Shown piece by piece: positions 1 through 13,124 of a stretch of 64,000 nt of DNA (position 1 is its first letter; every line of letters begins with the position of its first letter). Origin of the DNA: Taeniopygia guttata (lineage: Eukaryota; Chordata; Aves; Passeriformes; Estrildidae); assembly GCF_048771995.1 (NCBI RefSeq), contig NC_133036.1, positions 19,069,001-19,133,000 on the forward strand, in the 5' to 3' direction. The translations under genes and the position numbers were made by a program. Under the pieces are notes generated by a model. That model made no database searches and was not told the DNA's origin. It saw only the letters and a program-made list of their open reading frames with translations.

Positions 1-3000
1 AATATGGAGTGGAGACAAAGGAAAATGACTGACCTACAGCCTTTCGGTCAGTAGTACATTCTATAGCTCAGAAAATTTATCTTATTTAGCAACCATATTA
101 CTTATTTTGTGATTTACTTTCATTGCAAGACTGAAATCTCTTTCCATCCTACAAAAGGACAAAATTTAGGAATTAAAAAATGTCTCCAGAGAAGTTACTT
201 AATTCTGCAGGAAGGTAAATACCATTATAAATGAAATGCATCACACAATATGGCAATTATGACAAAATGAGAACCACACATTACTAAAAATGGAGGCCAC
301 ACTGGTCTCTTATAACATGCATTTATTAAGATTTGCACTCACACATTCGAAAAAGACAAATTTTCTAAGTGGATAGAGTAATAAATCACGGCTGATGCTG
401 CTTCTCACAAGATAAAACTAGTTTTTCTTGATTTAAATTTTAATTCATATGTCTCTAAAATTCATATTTTATAAAGAACTGCTTATTTTAGAGTCCTAGG
501 TTGTCTATTAAACTTACATAAAATACTTCTCCAAAGAACATCTAGTGTACTCTAAAATATCTCCAAAAGGAACAGAAGCCCAGGCAGGCATTCAAAGCCC
601 CAAGGATTCCTTACAAATCAGTCCAGCAACATCATCTACTGGATATCAATCTTCTGTACTTGGGGAAAAAAAGGAGGAAAGAAAACAAATCAAATAAATC
701 TACCTGACATCTGAACAAACCCCTTTTTTTTGTTTGTATAGCTTTCAAGATTTTTTAAATCTTGACTAGGGATGCCTTCCATCCTGAGATAGCCTAGAGA
801 CAACAAACAGCATCATCATGAAAAGGCAGAATTATGTGGTTTTCTCAAGAAGGACCACATAAAGCTTCTCCTGTTTTAAACATCCTACACCTCTTTTCTT
901 CATTATAAAATGAACAAGTATTTTAAAATACTGGTTGAATGAAACTATATCTGCTTGATGAGTGCTGCATTTGAAATATAAATATTGTGTATCTTGTTCA
1001 CTTGCTTATAATCAGTTTCCAGCCTAAGAACATAGCATGCCTGTGATACCTGCCCCTTATCAGTCTGGGCTTCCAGAAGTGAGGATTTAGGAAAAAAGCA
1101 GATAACCAGGGGCACTTCTGGCAGCTACTAGCTTCCAGGCAAGATGTGCAGCGAGAAATCCACAAATACAGAGTGAGAATACAAGATAGAGAATTTTTCT
1201 CAGCTAATAAATGCTCATTATTCGTCACAGGAACATACTTGAAAATAAAACTGCGCATAATTAAAATATAAATTTTCACTATTGTAGTGCCCAACTAAGA
1301 ATGTATTCCCATGTGTCAGACCTCAGCAGCAAACTGTCAAACTTGAAAACTAAATTCACACTTGGTTTTAAAAATCAATAGTGACAAAAGCCTTTAATAG
1401 AAAATGGCAGTAAAATCCACTAAAGTGCTGGATATGAAGAAATCCCTCACCACCAGAGAACTGCAAACAAAGTAATGAAATGGTTTATTAACATGGTTCC
1501 AAAATTTAGAAGGGTAAAAAAGGTAAGTCTGAAATGAAGGGATGAGAAACACAAAAAGGAACTAGCCTGGAGAAATTCTAAAATATCATGGAAATGATCT
1601 ACAAGTGACAGCTACAAGTTGCCAGAAGACACTCAAAGGATTCCCAACATGAATGCTTCGAGAACTGATAAAAATTATTTAGAAAGAAAAAGCTGTGTTT
1701 TCTATGAAGGAAGCTTGTAAACAGATCTCATGAGAAATACATCAAAAAGAAAACAAAAATTATCAATATTATTTTAACAAAAAATCATAACCCAGTGTGT
1801 CAAGTTCCTACTGGAAGAATCTAAAAGAACTCATGATGTTCCTTGAGGAAAAGCTGCTGAGGTTTGGTAGGATGCTATTAAATTCTGAAATTACCAGAAG
1901 AGCTCAAAAGAAATACATTTTCAAATCTAACTATTATTTTTCATTAGATAAATGAGATTTTTTTTATATTCCCTAAACAGAGGGAAGTAACACTGAAGAG
2001 CCTCTTGCCCTGTGCTCAGGCACTGACAGGCAGGAAGCCAGACCATGAACGAGCACAGTCAGCAGGCTCTTCTGGTGCCCAGGAGGCTGCATGTGCACAC
2101 AGACCTGAGCTGGCTCTGTCCACACAGCTCAGGACAGGGTGCCCAGCACAGTGCTACAGAGGAAAGGAGGATTTCAGAAGGGACAGCCTGGGAGGGGGGT
2201 GTCCCAAGGTTTGCTCTGCCTGCCCAAGTCACACAGGTAACACACGTGACTCTGATTTCAGGGTGCAACAAATCACTTCCACTTAGGCAGTCAGAGCACA
2301 CTGGAATTGTTCACAGTGCAGGAAAACCCAGTGTCCTATAAATTCACTCCTTAGACACTCTGCTTTCCTTCTCCCCAGAGCTCTGGGCAAGAATCTTGGG
2401 AAAGAATCCACTCTACCTGCTGTGCATAAAGAAACTGTCTCTGTACAAGGAATACACAAGGCTGCATTTGATAAAGCAAGTCACTTGAATATGGAGAAAA
2501 CAATCAAAATAACCAAAGATTATTTGTCACTGCCAAGGCAGGACTGTGCCAGTTTCAGAGATTGCATTGCATATTCACAGTTTTATCAAATGAAGTCAAA
2601 CTGTCAGAGGTTAGTATGCAAATCCTTGGGAGCAGGTTTGGGCTACACTTGTATTTTGTAATACAAAACCACCTGCATACCAACACTCCAGGTACCAGCA
2701 GCATAGGCTCTGCACTAGAGCTCACTTTTGACAAGTTCCACACGTTTTTCATGATCATTCCCGTCAATAAACTTGGCCACTATCAACCAAAAAGAAGAAA
2801 ATACTCCAGTAATATTTGAACAAGCACTAACACAAAAGCCAAGTTTTTCACAATACAAATTGTGACTCCTCTTTACATCTTCAAATACATGGCTTCACTA
2901 AGTGTTATGCAAAACTCAATTTTCGTAAGATCTTTAAGATTAGATTTAAATCTTAAAGTTCAGATTTGCAAAATCTGAAATGAAATTCAATTTCATTTCC

Positions 3001-3500
3001 AATCATTAATGTAGAAGGCTTCTTATAAACTCAACAGCCCATGCTATGATGGCATCTGAGATGTCTTCAACAATCAATGGCACTGTTTAACAAAGAGAAA
3101 CTGAAGTGGGATCACAGACACTGGCAGAAGCATAAGCTAAAGGTCAAATCTGGGAGTTCACTTGCACTGGGCTGGCATGGCCAGGTTTTGGTGCTGGTGG
3201 CTCTGTGAGAAGCTGCCAGAAGCTTCCCCTGTGTCCAGCAGAGCCAATTCCAGCTGGCTCCAGGACAGACCCACCCCTGGCCAAGGCTGGGCCCAGCAGT
3301 GACAGTGGCAGCACCTCTGGGAACACTTGGGAAGGGAGAGGAAACCCCCCTGGAATTGCAGCTGGCTGAGAGCAGGGAGGATTTGTGAGAGGAGCAGCTC
3401 TGCAAAGCCCCAGGGCAGGGCAGGAGGGGCAGGAGCTGCTCCAGGTGCTGGAGCTGAGGTTCCCCGAGCCCGGGGAGCAGCCCAGGGAGAGGCAGCTGAG

Positions 3501-3840
3501 CCCCCCCAGCCCTGGGCTCCAGGATGGATCAGGGATCCTTTCCCCCCAGCCCTGGGCTCCAGGATGGATCAGGGATCCTTTCCCCCCCAGCCCTGGGCTC
3601 CAGGATGGATCAGGGATCCTTTCCCCCCCAGCCCTGGGCTCCAGGATGGATCAGGGATCCTTTCCCCCCAGCCCTGGGCTCCAGGATGGATCAGGGATCC
3701 TTTCCCCCCAGCCCTGGGCTCCAGGATGGATCAGGGATCCTTTCCCCCCCAGCCCCTGGGCTCCAGGATGGATCAGGGATCCTTTCCCCCCCAGCCCTGG
3801 GCTCCAGGATGGATCAGGGATTCTTTCCCCCCCAGCCCCT
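3501..3840 (+). repeat. Minisatellite, ~40-bp unit, 8 copies
   Basis: Eight copies of a 39-42 bp unit containing CTCCAGGATGGATCAGGGAT followed by a C-run and CAGCC. Copies differ mostly in the length of the C-run and one extra C after CAGCC. The array lies inside the LTR fossil. The open frames across it are repeat translations, not genes. Confidence 0.95.
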
Positions 3841-3951
3841 GGAGGCCCCACTCGGGAGCAGGGGGTGCCTGAAGGAGCTGTGACCCCAGGAACTCCACCC
3901 TGGAGCAGCTACAGGTTTGCTGGCAGGAGCTGTGACCCCACAGGGGACCTG

Positions 3952-4197
3952 GGCTGGAGCAGCTCCTGAAGGACTGACTGCACCCATGGAAGGACCAGGC
4001 TGGAGCAGCTCCTGAAGGACTGACTGCACCCATGGAAGGACCAGGCTGGAGCAGCTCCTGAAGGACTGACTGCACCCATGGAAGGACCAGGCTGGAGCAG
4101 CTCCTGAAGGACTGACTGCACCCATGGAAGGACCAGGCTGGAGCAGCTCCTGAAGGACTGACTGCACCCATGGAAGGACCAGGCTGGAGCAGCTCAA
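3952..4197 (+). repeat. Minisatellite, 46-bp unit, 5 full copies plus a partial
   Basis: A 46-bp unit with the landmarks GCTGGAGCAGCTCCTGAAGG, GACTGACTGCACCC and ATGGAAGGACCAG is repeated almost without change five times, and a sixth copy breaks off at 4197. It lies inside the same LTR fossil as the 40-bp array, and its near-identity suggests recent expansion or homogenisation. Confidence 0.95.
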
Positions 4198-7100
4198 GGA
4201 GCTCACTGTCTCCTGTAGGAAGGACCCCACACTGGAGCACTGGAAGATGTGAGGAGCCCTTCCCCTGAGGAGGAAGGAGCAGCAGAGACAACCTGGGATG
4301 AGCTGAGCACAGCCCCATTCCCCATCCCCCTGCACCACTGGGGGGAGAGGTGGAGAAAGCTGGGAGTAAAGTTAAACCCAGGAAGAAAGGAGGGGTGAGG
4401 AGAAGCTGTTATAAGATTTAGTTTTTATTTCTCAATATCCAACTCTGATTTGATTGGTAAGGAATTAATTCCCCCCAGTTGAGCCTGTTTTGCTGTGTCA
4501 GTAACTGGTGAGGGAACCCTATCCTAACTCACAAGACTTTCCTTACATTTTCTTTTCTCATCCAGCTGAGGAAGGCAGGGATGGAGAGGCTCTGGTGGGC
4601 ATCTGGTGTCCAGCCAGGATCAATTACCACATAATTTTTCAGTAACTAACTCATACAACCTTTGATCCAGGCATGGCTGTAGTCTGAACTGCTACTAATC
4701 CATTAAATGTTCCCCAACAGCAAACTCTGCTTCCCGAGACTGAAACTTCTCAAGAGTTCATGGACAAACTCCACAAACTGATACTGCCTCTCAGCTCCTC
4801 ATATGAACAGGCACTTCAGTGTCAGATGCAGAGAAACTTTTTATCACATTGGAATTTTTTTCAGCCTAGTAAAAATGCAGCAAAACTGACTCAAAGTATA
4901 TCCCTTTAAAAGCCTGACATGTGCACACAGTTACAGAAAATTACTGGAAACAGCATCTCTAACAGGTCAGAGAGCAGAGGCAGAACCTTCACTGCCACCA
5001 GTGTCACCGAGTGGAGCATCAGAACCCAAAGCAGGGAGATGCTGCTCTGTTCCTCATGTGCACAATGTCCCTTCTGGGGTAACAGGGCAAGAAGACACAG
5101 GACTGGGAGCAATTACACAGGACAGGCAGAGGACTTTGGGGCCATAAGAGAAAACCATCAGAAACCAGGGGTTCTAAGTTCAAATCCCCTACTGCTGAAG
5201 CAAATACTTATCAAAGTACTTTCCCAGGCTCTGGTGAAGTCCTCCTATAATCACTAGGGTTCACCCAAAACATCTGGTGAATAAAAACCAGCTGAATTTT
5301 GTCACTACAGTTTGATTCTATTCCTGCCTCTAGCTCTTAGTGCTGCCTGCAAATACAGATAATCCATTGTAATCAATACTCTCATGTATTAAATCACACT
5401 CTTATTGTATTAAATCAATGTATTTATGAGTGCCCAATTTGAAACATGGAGTTTGTGACCAGGAGTGGCCATGGCTGTTACTGAAGGCAATGAAGTCAAA
5501 CTAAACACAATAAATTAACCAGCATTTTTCATTCCATATTTAAAATAGAGACAATTAGGCTCCATTTCCTACCTACAAAAGGAGGCTACTAATCCCCTTA
5601 ACTGGCTTGTTGAGAAAGTTGTTACAGGGATAAGCTTCACAAAAAAACCTCCTTGGCTATTAATTCCCACTGCAGACAGGGGCAACAAGTAAGCCTGAAG
5701 CAACCCACTGAACAGTGGAAAAAATGTTATATAAATCTTCATTAATTAGGACTGTCCAGCCTACACACTGTAGAAATGAGAAATAGCAGTAGTATGTGGT
5801 CATGCATATGCACATGGCAGCCACTGTGACAGTGCTCAGGAACCTCCTTTATAACACTTGCTAATCTTTGTTATGTTTAAATTTACAGCCTTACTAGCAT
5901 TTGAGCATTTTCTAAGTTTTAGGGCTGTGTCAATGCTACAAAAATGCAAACAGTATAATTTTTAAAGTACTGAAAACCTATTGTCTGCTTAATACAGAAA
6001 TGAATCACTCATTGTGAAGGAAAAGAAGTAAAATAGTTTTGTGGTTAAAGCACAGTAAGGACCACACATTTCTTACTCTCTCTGACCTCCCAACCCACCT
6101 GCACTACTACCAGAAATGTATTCTCCAGAGCACTGCAAAGAACCCCAAAAACCATCAATACAAAAGAAATAGTATGGAATAGTTTATCTGATAATGGCAG
6201 TGCACCTTAGCAACAACAAAGATTTATCTATCTGCTTAAAATTTCTGCAAAGAGTAAAAACAAGCATTTGTTGGAAAAGCAGAAAGAATGTGAAAACAGA
6301 AAAAAAACACAAGAGTCAATAACAATAAATAAGTAAAAAAAAAAAAAATAACCAAAGCTGCCATAAAAATATAAAGAGTGCTGAAAACCCAGGCATAAGT
6401 GTATGACCAGACCAATCTCAGATTTGCAAGGCTCTGCTTTAACAAGAACAGCAGCCTTGGCCTCAGCATCAAGTGAAGGCACAGCCTGAGCTGCTGCTGC
6501 TGCCCAGAGTGTGTTCCACAGCAAACACAGGGCACAGCAGAGCAGGGGATGCAGTGCCTGGCACACCCTCAAAAATCTTGGGCTTTCTTTCATGTTAAAA
6601 ACAGTGAAAAGTGAAACTTAAAGTGAAACTCAACAGAAAGTATCAAACACAGAAAACAAAACAGTAAAGTTCATGATATAAACTCCCAATTCTGAAAAGT
6701 AGAAGTTAGAAAAATGCCTAAAGCAAGATTAAAGAAAGTTAGAAAAATCTGTCATTTTCTTAAAAATATATCAGGCTGTTTAGACAACAAAAACAAAACG
6801 CTAAACCATCAAACTTCATAGATAACTGCCTTTTCTGATCAGTAAAAACATACAAAAAAACTTAATAATGAAAAACACATTTTGAATCAAACTTGAAACA
6901 AAAACATTCATAAACTCTTAAGCCAACTCCATTTTCAGCAGCAGTCCCATGAAAACTCCAATATACACTCCTTCACCTAACTTTGAAGTTCCAATAATAG
7001 ATATTCCAAAAGAAAATATTATGGGCCAGGCTAACATTGGTCTTTCCTGTATGATATTCACTTTATATTCTTAGTTTACAGCAGCACTTTAATTTTGTAA

Positions 7101-7962
7101 CTAACACAATTTAATTGTAATTTAAAAAATCTGAAATAAGCAACTTTTTTAGCTATTTGGTTATGAATGTAAGCTCACCTGGGTATTAAGATAATGAAAG
7201 CCAGTAAAAAAACACATCAAAGGTATGAAAAGCCATGAAGTGTACAAATGAAAAACGCAGCTAAACAAAAGAAACACAGCAAAGGAAAACTAGATGGCAG
7301 CACCTCCCTATTTTTCCCAAGTCTAAAATTCAAAACAAGATATGGAGGCAAAAATTTAATGCAATCTAATAACCAGTTTTAGAAGACTTCTGAATTTATT
7401 TATTATCTTGTAAGAATATAGTACAGCAAGCAAATCCACACTGTTTGAGCTGATCATAATACAAGAATCCAGAGCAGAATTCTTCTAAGACCAATTTAAG
7501 TTCCAACAAATTATTACTTGTTTCCTAAGAATCCTGTACCTTAACGAATATTCTAAAGCTGATTAAATTTTGGCAACGTTAAAAATTTAATAATATTCAG
7601 CTAAAATTAATGTCAATCAAAAAGTAAAAGGAAACTAAAACCACAAAGAAAAAATTGTTAAATTAAAATTATGCACAGCTAAGTCAAAAGCATCCAAATC
7701 ATGTTTTTCAAAAGATGCATATTATCACTTTCACAGTACAACAAACTTGCACTTTTTAATGCATACAAAGATTATTATAATACTCAGGGAAGACCAACTA
7801 TTTCCATGTAAACTCTGAGATACCAATTAAAAAAAAAAAAACCAAACAAGCCTCTTGTAGCTGCACTGATACGAAAAATACTTTTAATATAACTGAGTAC
7901 TTCGCAATTTTTCTCTAAACCAAAAAAAACACTGGAGAAAAACAGCAACTAAGAGTAGTTAA

Positions 7963-8040
7963 TATCATAGAATTGTAGATTCATTTAGGTTGGAAGAGGT
8001 CTCAAAGGTCAGTGAGTCCAACCATTAACATTCCCATTAC
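7963..8040 (-). mobile_element. CR1 LINE 3'-tail fragment
   Basis: The plus strand reads ATCATAGAATTGTAGATTCA, then GGTTGGAAGAGGTCTCAAAG and GAGTCCAACC. That is the reverse complement of the CR1 3' end with its ATTCTATGA-type tail. The fragment is strongly 5'-truncated and lies in the TAF4-like intron. Confidence 0.75.
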
Positions 8041-11000
8041 AATCCTATGCAATCTTGTAATTTGAACTAAATTAAAACTGTTATTTGGTACAATTGCACA
8101 AATGCACTCATGTTTTTCTTGAATATTTTAAAGATACCAGGAACACTGTAAATGGAAAAGATCATTAAAATATCAAATACATCTCCCAGTCACTGTTGTT
8201 ACTGCCAGGCTCTGACTCCATCCATCCTCCTGGGACACCTGTCCACACCCCAGCATGTTCGAGCTCAGCCTCAAACTGACCCAGCTGAGACCCTCCCTAC
8301 ACAGCATGTGCTTATCCCCACTTGCCAGTTTCCCAGAATCCCACTAAGAATGGAAACAATCAGATTTTATTCATGCTTTACACAGCAGCAATTAGGAGGA
8401 GCATAACTAAGTGTCTAATCAAAGATTACCCCACCTAAGAGTCAAGAAGAACCAAAGTTTTCCTTTCAAAATGGATTTGCCTCTCTTCTCCCAAGAATCT
8501 AACACAAAAGTGTACTCAAAGCTGTACATCTGCCTCCACTCCTGAAAGCTGCAAAAAAACAAGACAAAGATACTATGAACAGAAGTCAAACAACTTAAAT
8601 AGCAAATCCAAGCAATCAAAGAATAAGAAACATCAGATTTAAGATCCTGTGCAACTCAATCGTGTGCCTTGAGTGCCAAGCTGAAGCGTTCATCATGGAA
8701 GGACTGGAATCCACTGCACACCCACAGGACACAGCAATGTGGGATCAACAGAAGATATGGATCTTAGTCTTTCTGGACTCTTGTCTTTGGCACTGCAATC
8801 CAAACACACCTTTTTTTTTTTAAATTGGGAAGGGAAGAGGGGTAGTTCTATAATTCCCTAATAGGGTAAGTACTACTGTATACAGATCTTTAACTTCTGA
8901 ACCTTCAACAACAGAACAGGCAAGGATAGAGCCACTGTCTTTAAGGAAAGCCTTGACTTCAGTCCTCACACAAATTCCTCAGGGAAACACACTACACTTT
9001 CCTTGTCTCAGCAGCTTCCATTGTTCCTAAAGAAAGGTGGCTCTTTCCTCACATACTGTCTTGGATACCAGCCCAGCTGCTGAAGCTAGAGGAATTTTCA
9101 GGGAAAACCTGATTTATTTCCCTCCAAAATACCTGCAAGCAAATGACAGCCCTGGGTATGGAAAGAAAAATCTTGCTGTAGTACCCAGGCTGCTGAAGGG
9201 GTTTAGAATCTGAGCAGCTCTGTATGTAATGACCAAGTTGATCTTACTTCAGAACATTTAAAATATTGCCTCAATTTCCCCTCCTTTTTGGAGAATGGAG
9301 AAATTACCCAGTTGTTAAGGGGAGAGAACAAAAAAGCTTCCAAATTTAGATGAACACTCAGGAGTTTTTCAGACATTCCTTCTTCTAGTTTTAAAGAAAG
9401 TCATTCCAAATCCATTTTATGTTCTCCAGTTAGCACTTTCAGCACTTCTTAAAGAGTTGCCAAAAGTAAGTGCCAGCTTTTACAATTTCTTTGGCATTTA
9501 ATATCCTGTATTTTACATCTAGGTGTATAGCTCACAACAGACTTTCTCACCACAAAAATTATTTAAAATGTATAAACAAATGAACACTGAAAACAAATAC
9601 TTAGCTGAGTAACTTGTGACACCTGACACAGGCTAAAAATTAGGGCAATCTGCAGATTATGGCAGTAACCATACTACCCATAAAGTATGAAGGTCAAGTC
9701 TTTTTCTGATACATGCTTCATAAGATATTATTTCCTAGAATCCTGAGGGCAGACTGCAAGTTTCCACCCATGCTGACTTTCTACATGGGTAAAAGAAGGA
9801 TAAAATGCAAACTCAGTGACTAAAATACAACGCTAAGCTCTACAAATTTAAAGCACGCTGCATTTTAATCCAAATAAAGCTATTTTAAGATAACTGAATA
9901 AAGATAACAGGAATTAAGTTGAGCTCTACACAGTAACACACCAACCAATACCAATATCAGAAAGAAAGGTTAAAACTCCAGAGCCTGGCACAGTCATCCA
10001 TCTCACAAAACACTTTGCAGGATTCAGGCAACTAATGTTTATTTTCTGTCTTGAACTAATGGCACCAGAATTTTCCTGTTTTTCAGTCACAGTAGACATC
10101 ATTGACTCTTGAACATTCATACTCTATATACATAAAAACCTAGCACATTATTTTTGATTAATTTTAAACTTCTTCTGGAAATTTTAATTCACTGAATTCA
10201 GCTTTCTGGCCATAATTAAAAACTCCTTGAAAAAATTATTTTCCAGTACACACAATTTCCTTTATTTTAGCACTCGATCCCTGAATCAACTAACTATAAT
10301 GACTACTCAAACAAATAACTGACATTTCTAAAACCTTAGCATAATATTTATCATTGAATATTTCATCTGGAAAACTAACAAACAGTTTCTGATTATAAAC
10401 CATCCACCTTATCAAATAAAAGTCTCATGTCTAGTTCTGATTAGATAAACCTTTAGAATTTATATCTTTACAATCTTGTTTTAAGAGGTGTTGACCACAA
10501 TTTTTAAAGAGCACTCTAAGGTCAAACATATATAAAACATAAGTATGTCACAATGAAAGAAGACTCTGAAGATCAAACGCAGAGTCAGGGAAGTTGAGTC
10601 TAAGTTTCCCAGGGCCATATTAATTATTTCTTAACCCTGTTAATTACAAATACAGAAATGATGCAGTTCAGTTTGGTCTATTACTAAGATTTTCAAAGGA
10701 GATTAATCCAGACAAGCTACAATATCATTATTCTAATTCCCCTACACTAAAATAATCCAACTTTTGCATCTTACAAGATACTGATCATTCCTGAGGTCTT
10801 GCTGGCTTCCTCTATTCCAAGCCAGTGTGTTAGCACCAGGTAGTGCAAAGGAACACCTACAGTGCAGTGGGTAGAACCCTGTACAAAAACAAACACAACT
10901 CTCTAATACCTGAACTCCAGATTCCAGCTGACTCTACAAACATCTGAACATGCACTATCCTCACAGGTTTATTTTTCTATAAATCCATCAAGCAGGATTA

Positions 11001-12951
11001 TACCCCTTCTGCAACATTCACTGCTTCATACAAGGAGAGAACAGCTGCCTGAGATCAACACGAGCTACATGGGCTGTGCACACATCTTAAGGCCGACTTT
11101 GGGATCCAAACCCCAGACTGAGCCCAGAGCCAAGCAGGGGCCTACATTTCTGCACACTTCCTTCCACGTGCAGTAAAAGTTATTCCTCAGAAATCTTCAA
11201 ATTACGAACAATTTACTAATATCTGCTATGAATGCTTCCATGTTGAATTTTAATTCACTATTAATTAATACTGGCCAGAGAACAACTAACAGTACAGAAG
11301 AAAAATAGCTAAAAATAACAAACTTAGATCCCATTCTTGATACAGTCTCACCACACACCTGTTTTGCATTTACACTATGCACTTGTCTCAGAGCCATTGC
11401 TAGAACATCTGCTTGTAGCAATTACTAAAGAAGTGACTGCACTTATTTGCAAAGAAAGGCCCAAACAACCAAAGACAGATGTACAAATTCAGGAATTGGC
11501 TGCAATTTTGTTGTCATCAAACTAGTAAAAAAAAAAAAAAATCTGTAAACAAACACAGGCTTATCTCTGTGTTTATTTTTCCTGGAATACATTTCTATTT
11601 GAAGGTTTCTACAAGTCTTATTCTTGCAGATACCACAAACTTTAACATTATATGGCTGCCTTTTCTGCAAAGGGTTCTTTAAAAAATTTCATCCAATATT
11701 GCACTTACCTGTCTTTTGAGAGCATAAAGGGTTTGTTTCCAGGCTTTCATTATGTCTTTCCTGACACTGAGCTACAGTCTTCCTAGGTACACTCATTTCT
11801 AAAACTTACATTCTAGTTGGCCACTCTGTGGTTTATAGATCGCCTCGTGTATCTGTTTTCAATTCCCCAAATTTATTCCAGCTTACTTCTCATCTGAAAA
11901 TCTTTATTATTTTTTTCAGTTTTGAATTAAACTCAAAAATCTTTTAGACTATAAATACAGTGTGATACATAAAGCATATAAAGGAAAAGTAATGAAATGA
12001 TAAATATTGGGAAATACATGCTGAACTTATTTCAAGCAACTTCTACAAGAACTAAAAAGTTGCAAAGGCACCTTTTTCATCTTTCTACAGAGAATTGCTT
12101 ATCTCTTCTGCAAACACACACCTTAAGCAAAACCACCTTAAACTCTGCCTCTTATTACTGTGGCACAGCAGCCCTGTACCAAGATCCAAAGATGTTTGCC
12201 TCCACATTTTAGTCAAATACCTCAGGTCTAGCCCTAAATGGCCCCAAGCTAAATTGCCTCTCTACAAACTTCTAAACCAATGCAGCCTTCAAAGAAATTA
12301 AAAAATCAAACAAACAAAAAAACCCCCAGAAAAACAAAACACCAAAATCAAACAACAAAAGACCACCCCATATTCACCCTAGAAAATTAATTAGCTCCAA
12401 GTTCAAATCAGCACATTCCACTGATAAGACAGGAAAGCATTCTATCCTATCAATCCCTAGAAAAAGGGAAATGTACTCACAACACAGGAAAAACTTTCAG
12501 TGGAGACAGATCACACCCAGAAGCAAATTAGAAGAATCAAATCATTCTTTTGAATAAAGTATATTTAACATAACTTGCAAATCATTGGGTAGAAGGTGAC
12601 TGGCTTTCTCTTTTCTAATGTCCTGTGAAATTAGCTATCCTGGGATATCACAGTGCCTCTGATTCAGAGCTGCAAGGGACACTTATTAAACCAGTGGCAC
12701 ACAGTCCAGACTAAGACTGAGCTTTGCAGCTTCCAATCATCTCTCAGTCCGAACAGAGTCTTAAGAGATTCTCTAAAGCATATTTTTTCCTTAAATAAGA
12801 AAAAAAATCCTAAGCCTCATAAAATAAACTACAATTGAATAAGTATTTCCTATTTTCCCAACAAAAAGGGGAGAAAGCACAGTTGCAGAAACATATAAGG
12901 GCAATAATGTGTAAGACATAATGCAGCAAATGTAAATCAAGGCAGACATAC

Positions 12952-13124
12952 CTGAGCTGTGGAGAGGCGAAAAACGGGGCCAGCTGTGGGCACAGAAAGC
13001 CTGGGTGACACGTTGGCAGGACCCTGTCCCTGTGTCTGCACCTGGGCCTGCATCTGAGCCTGTGCCAGAGCCTGCTGGGGCACCATCACGAGCTGCCCGG
13101 CGTCCGTGCGCACCAGCACCATCC
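12952..13124 (-). CDS. TAF4-like exon 2
   Basis: The acceptor CCCTAG ends at 13125 and the donor GTATGT begins at 12951. The exon is 173 nt and its 57 complete codons continue the phase-1 junction from exon 1 (G plus GG gives Gly). The product has MVLVRTDAGQL, VPQQALAQ and a Gln-rich stretch (AQAQMQAQVQTQGQG), then PRLSVP and a hydrophobic FRLSTAQ end. This matches the TAF4 segment that ends near VQISTVQ in the human protein. Confidence 0.85.

Larger units (their letters stand above)
3162..4631 (+). mobile_element. Solo LTR of an avian endogenous retrovirus (fossil)
   Basis: The 1.47-kb block begins TGCACTGGG and ends near CACCACA-like sequence, the TG...CA layout of an LTR. From about 4200 to 4631 it follows, from memory, a widespread bird LTR type: a purine-rich stretch, then GATTTGATTGGTAA before a poly(A)-signal-like site, then a terminal block with GGTGGGCA and CCAGCCAGG. 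No retroviral internal region flanks it, so it is read as a solo LTR. It is degenerate and old-looking. Two tandem arrays have expanded inside it (3501-3840 and 3952-4197). The exact family name is not assigned. Confidence 0.65.
1..12951 (-). other. Probable intron 2 of the TAF4-like gene
   Basis: AT-rich non-coding sequence downstream of the exon 2 donor. I looked on the minus strand for the TAFH block (NVKKCKNFL-like) and the C-terminal histone fold and found neither. Apart from a solo LTR (3162-4631), a CR1 tail (7963-8040) and A-rich simple sequence (for example 12300-12360), nothing is recognised. Several moderately GC-rich patches (about 2000-2300, 4920-5150, 8190-8350, 11040-11160) have no convincing exon boundaries. 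Confidence 0.5.

Noticed and set aside
998-1294. 98-codon minus-strand frame in the TAF4-like intron
   Set aside because: No similarity to TAF4 or a transposable element, no splice sites in phase. Probably chance.
3501-4197. CRISPR-like regular repeats
   Set aside because: Units are contiguous with no unique spacers, and this is vertebrate DNA. They are minisatellites.
3327-4338. Proline/tryptophan-rich open frames of 170-195 codons
   Set aside because: They are produced by the 40-bp and 46-bp tandem arrays inside an LTR fossil.
6228-6593. Ala-rich 121-codon minus-strand frame, considered as a TAF4-like exon
   Set aside because: It has no TAF4 motif and its second half is low-complexity AT-rich coding.
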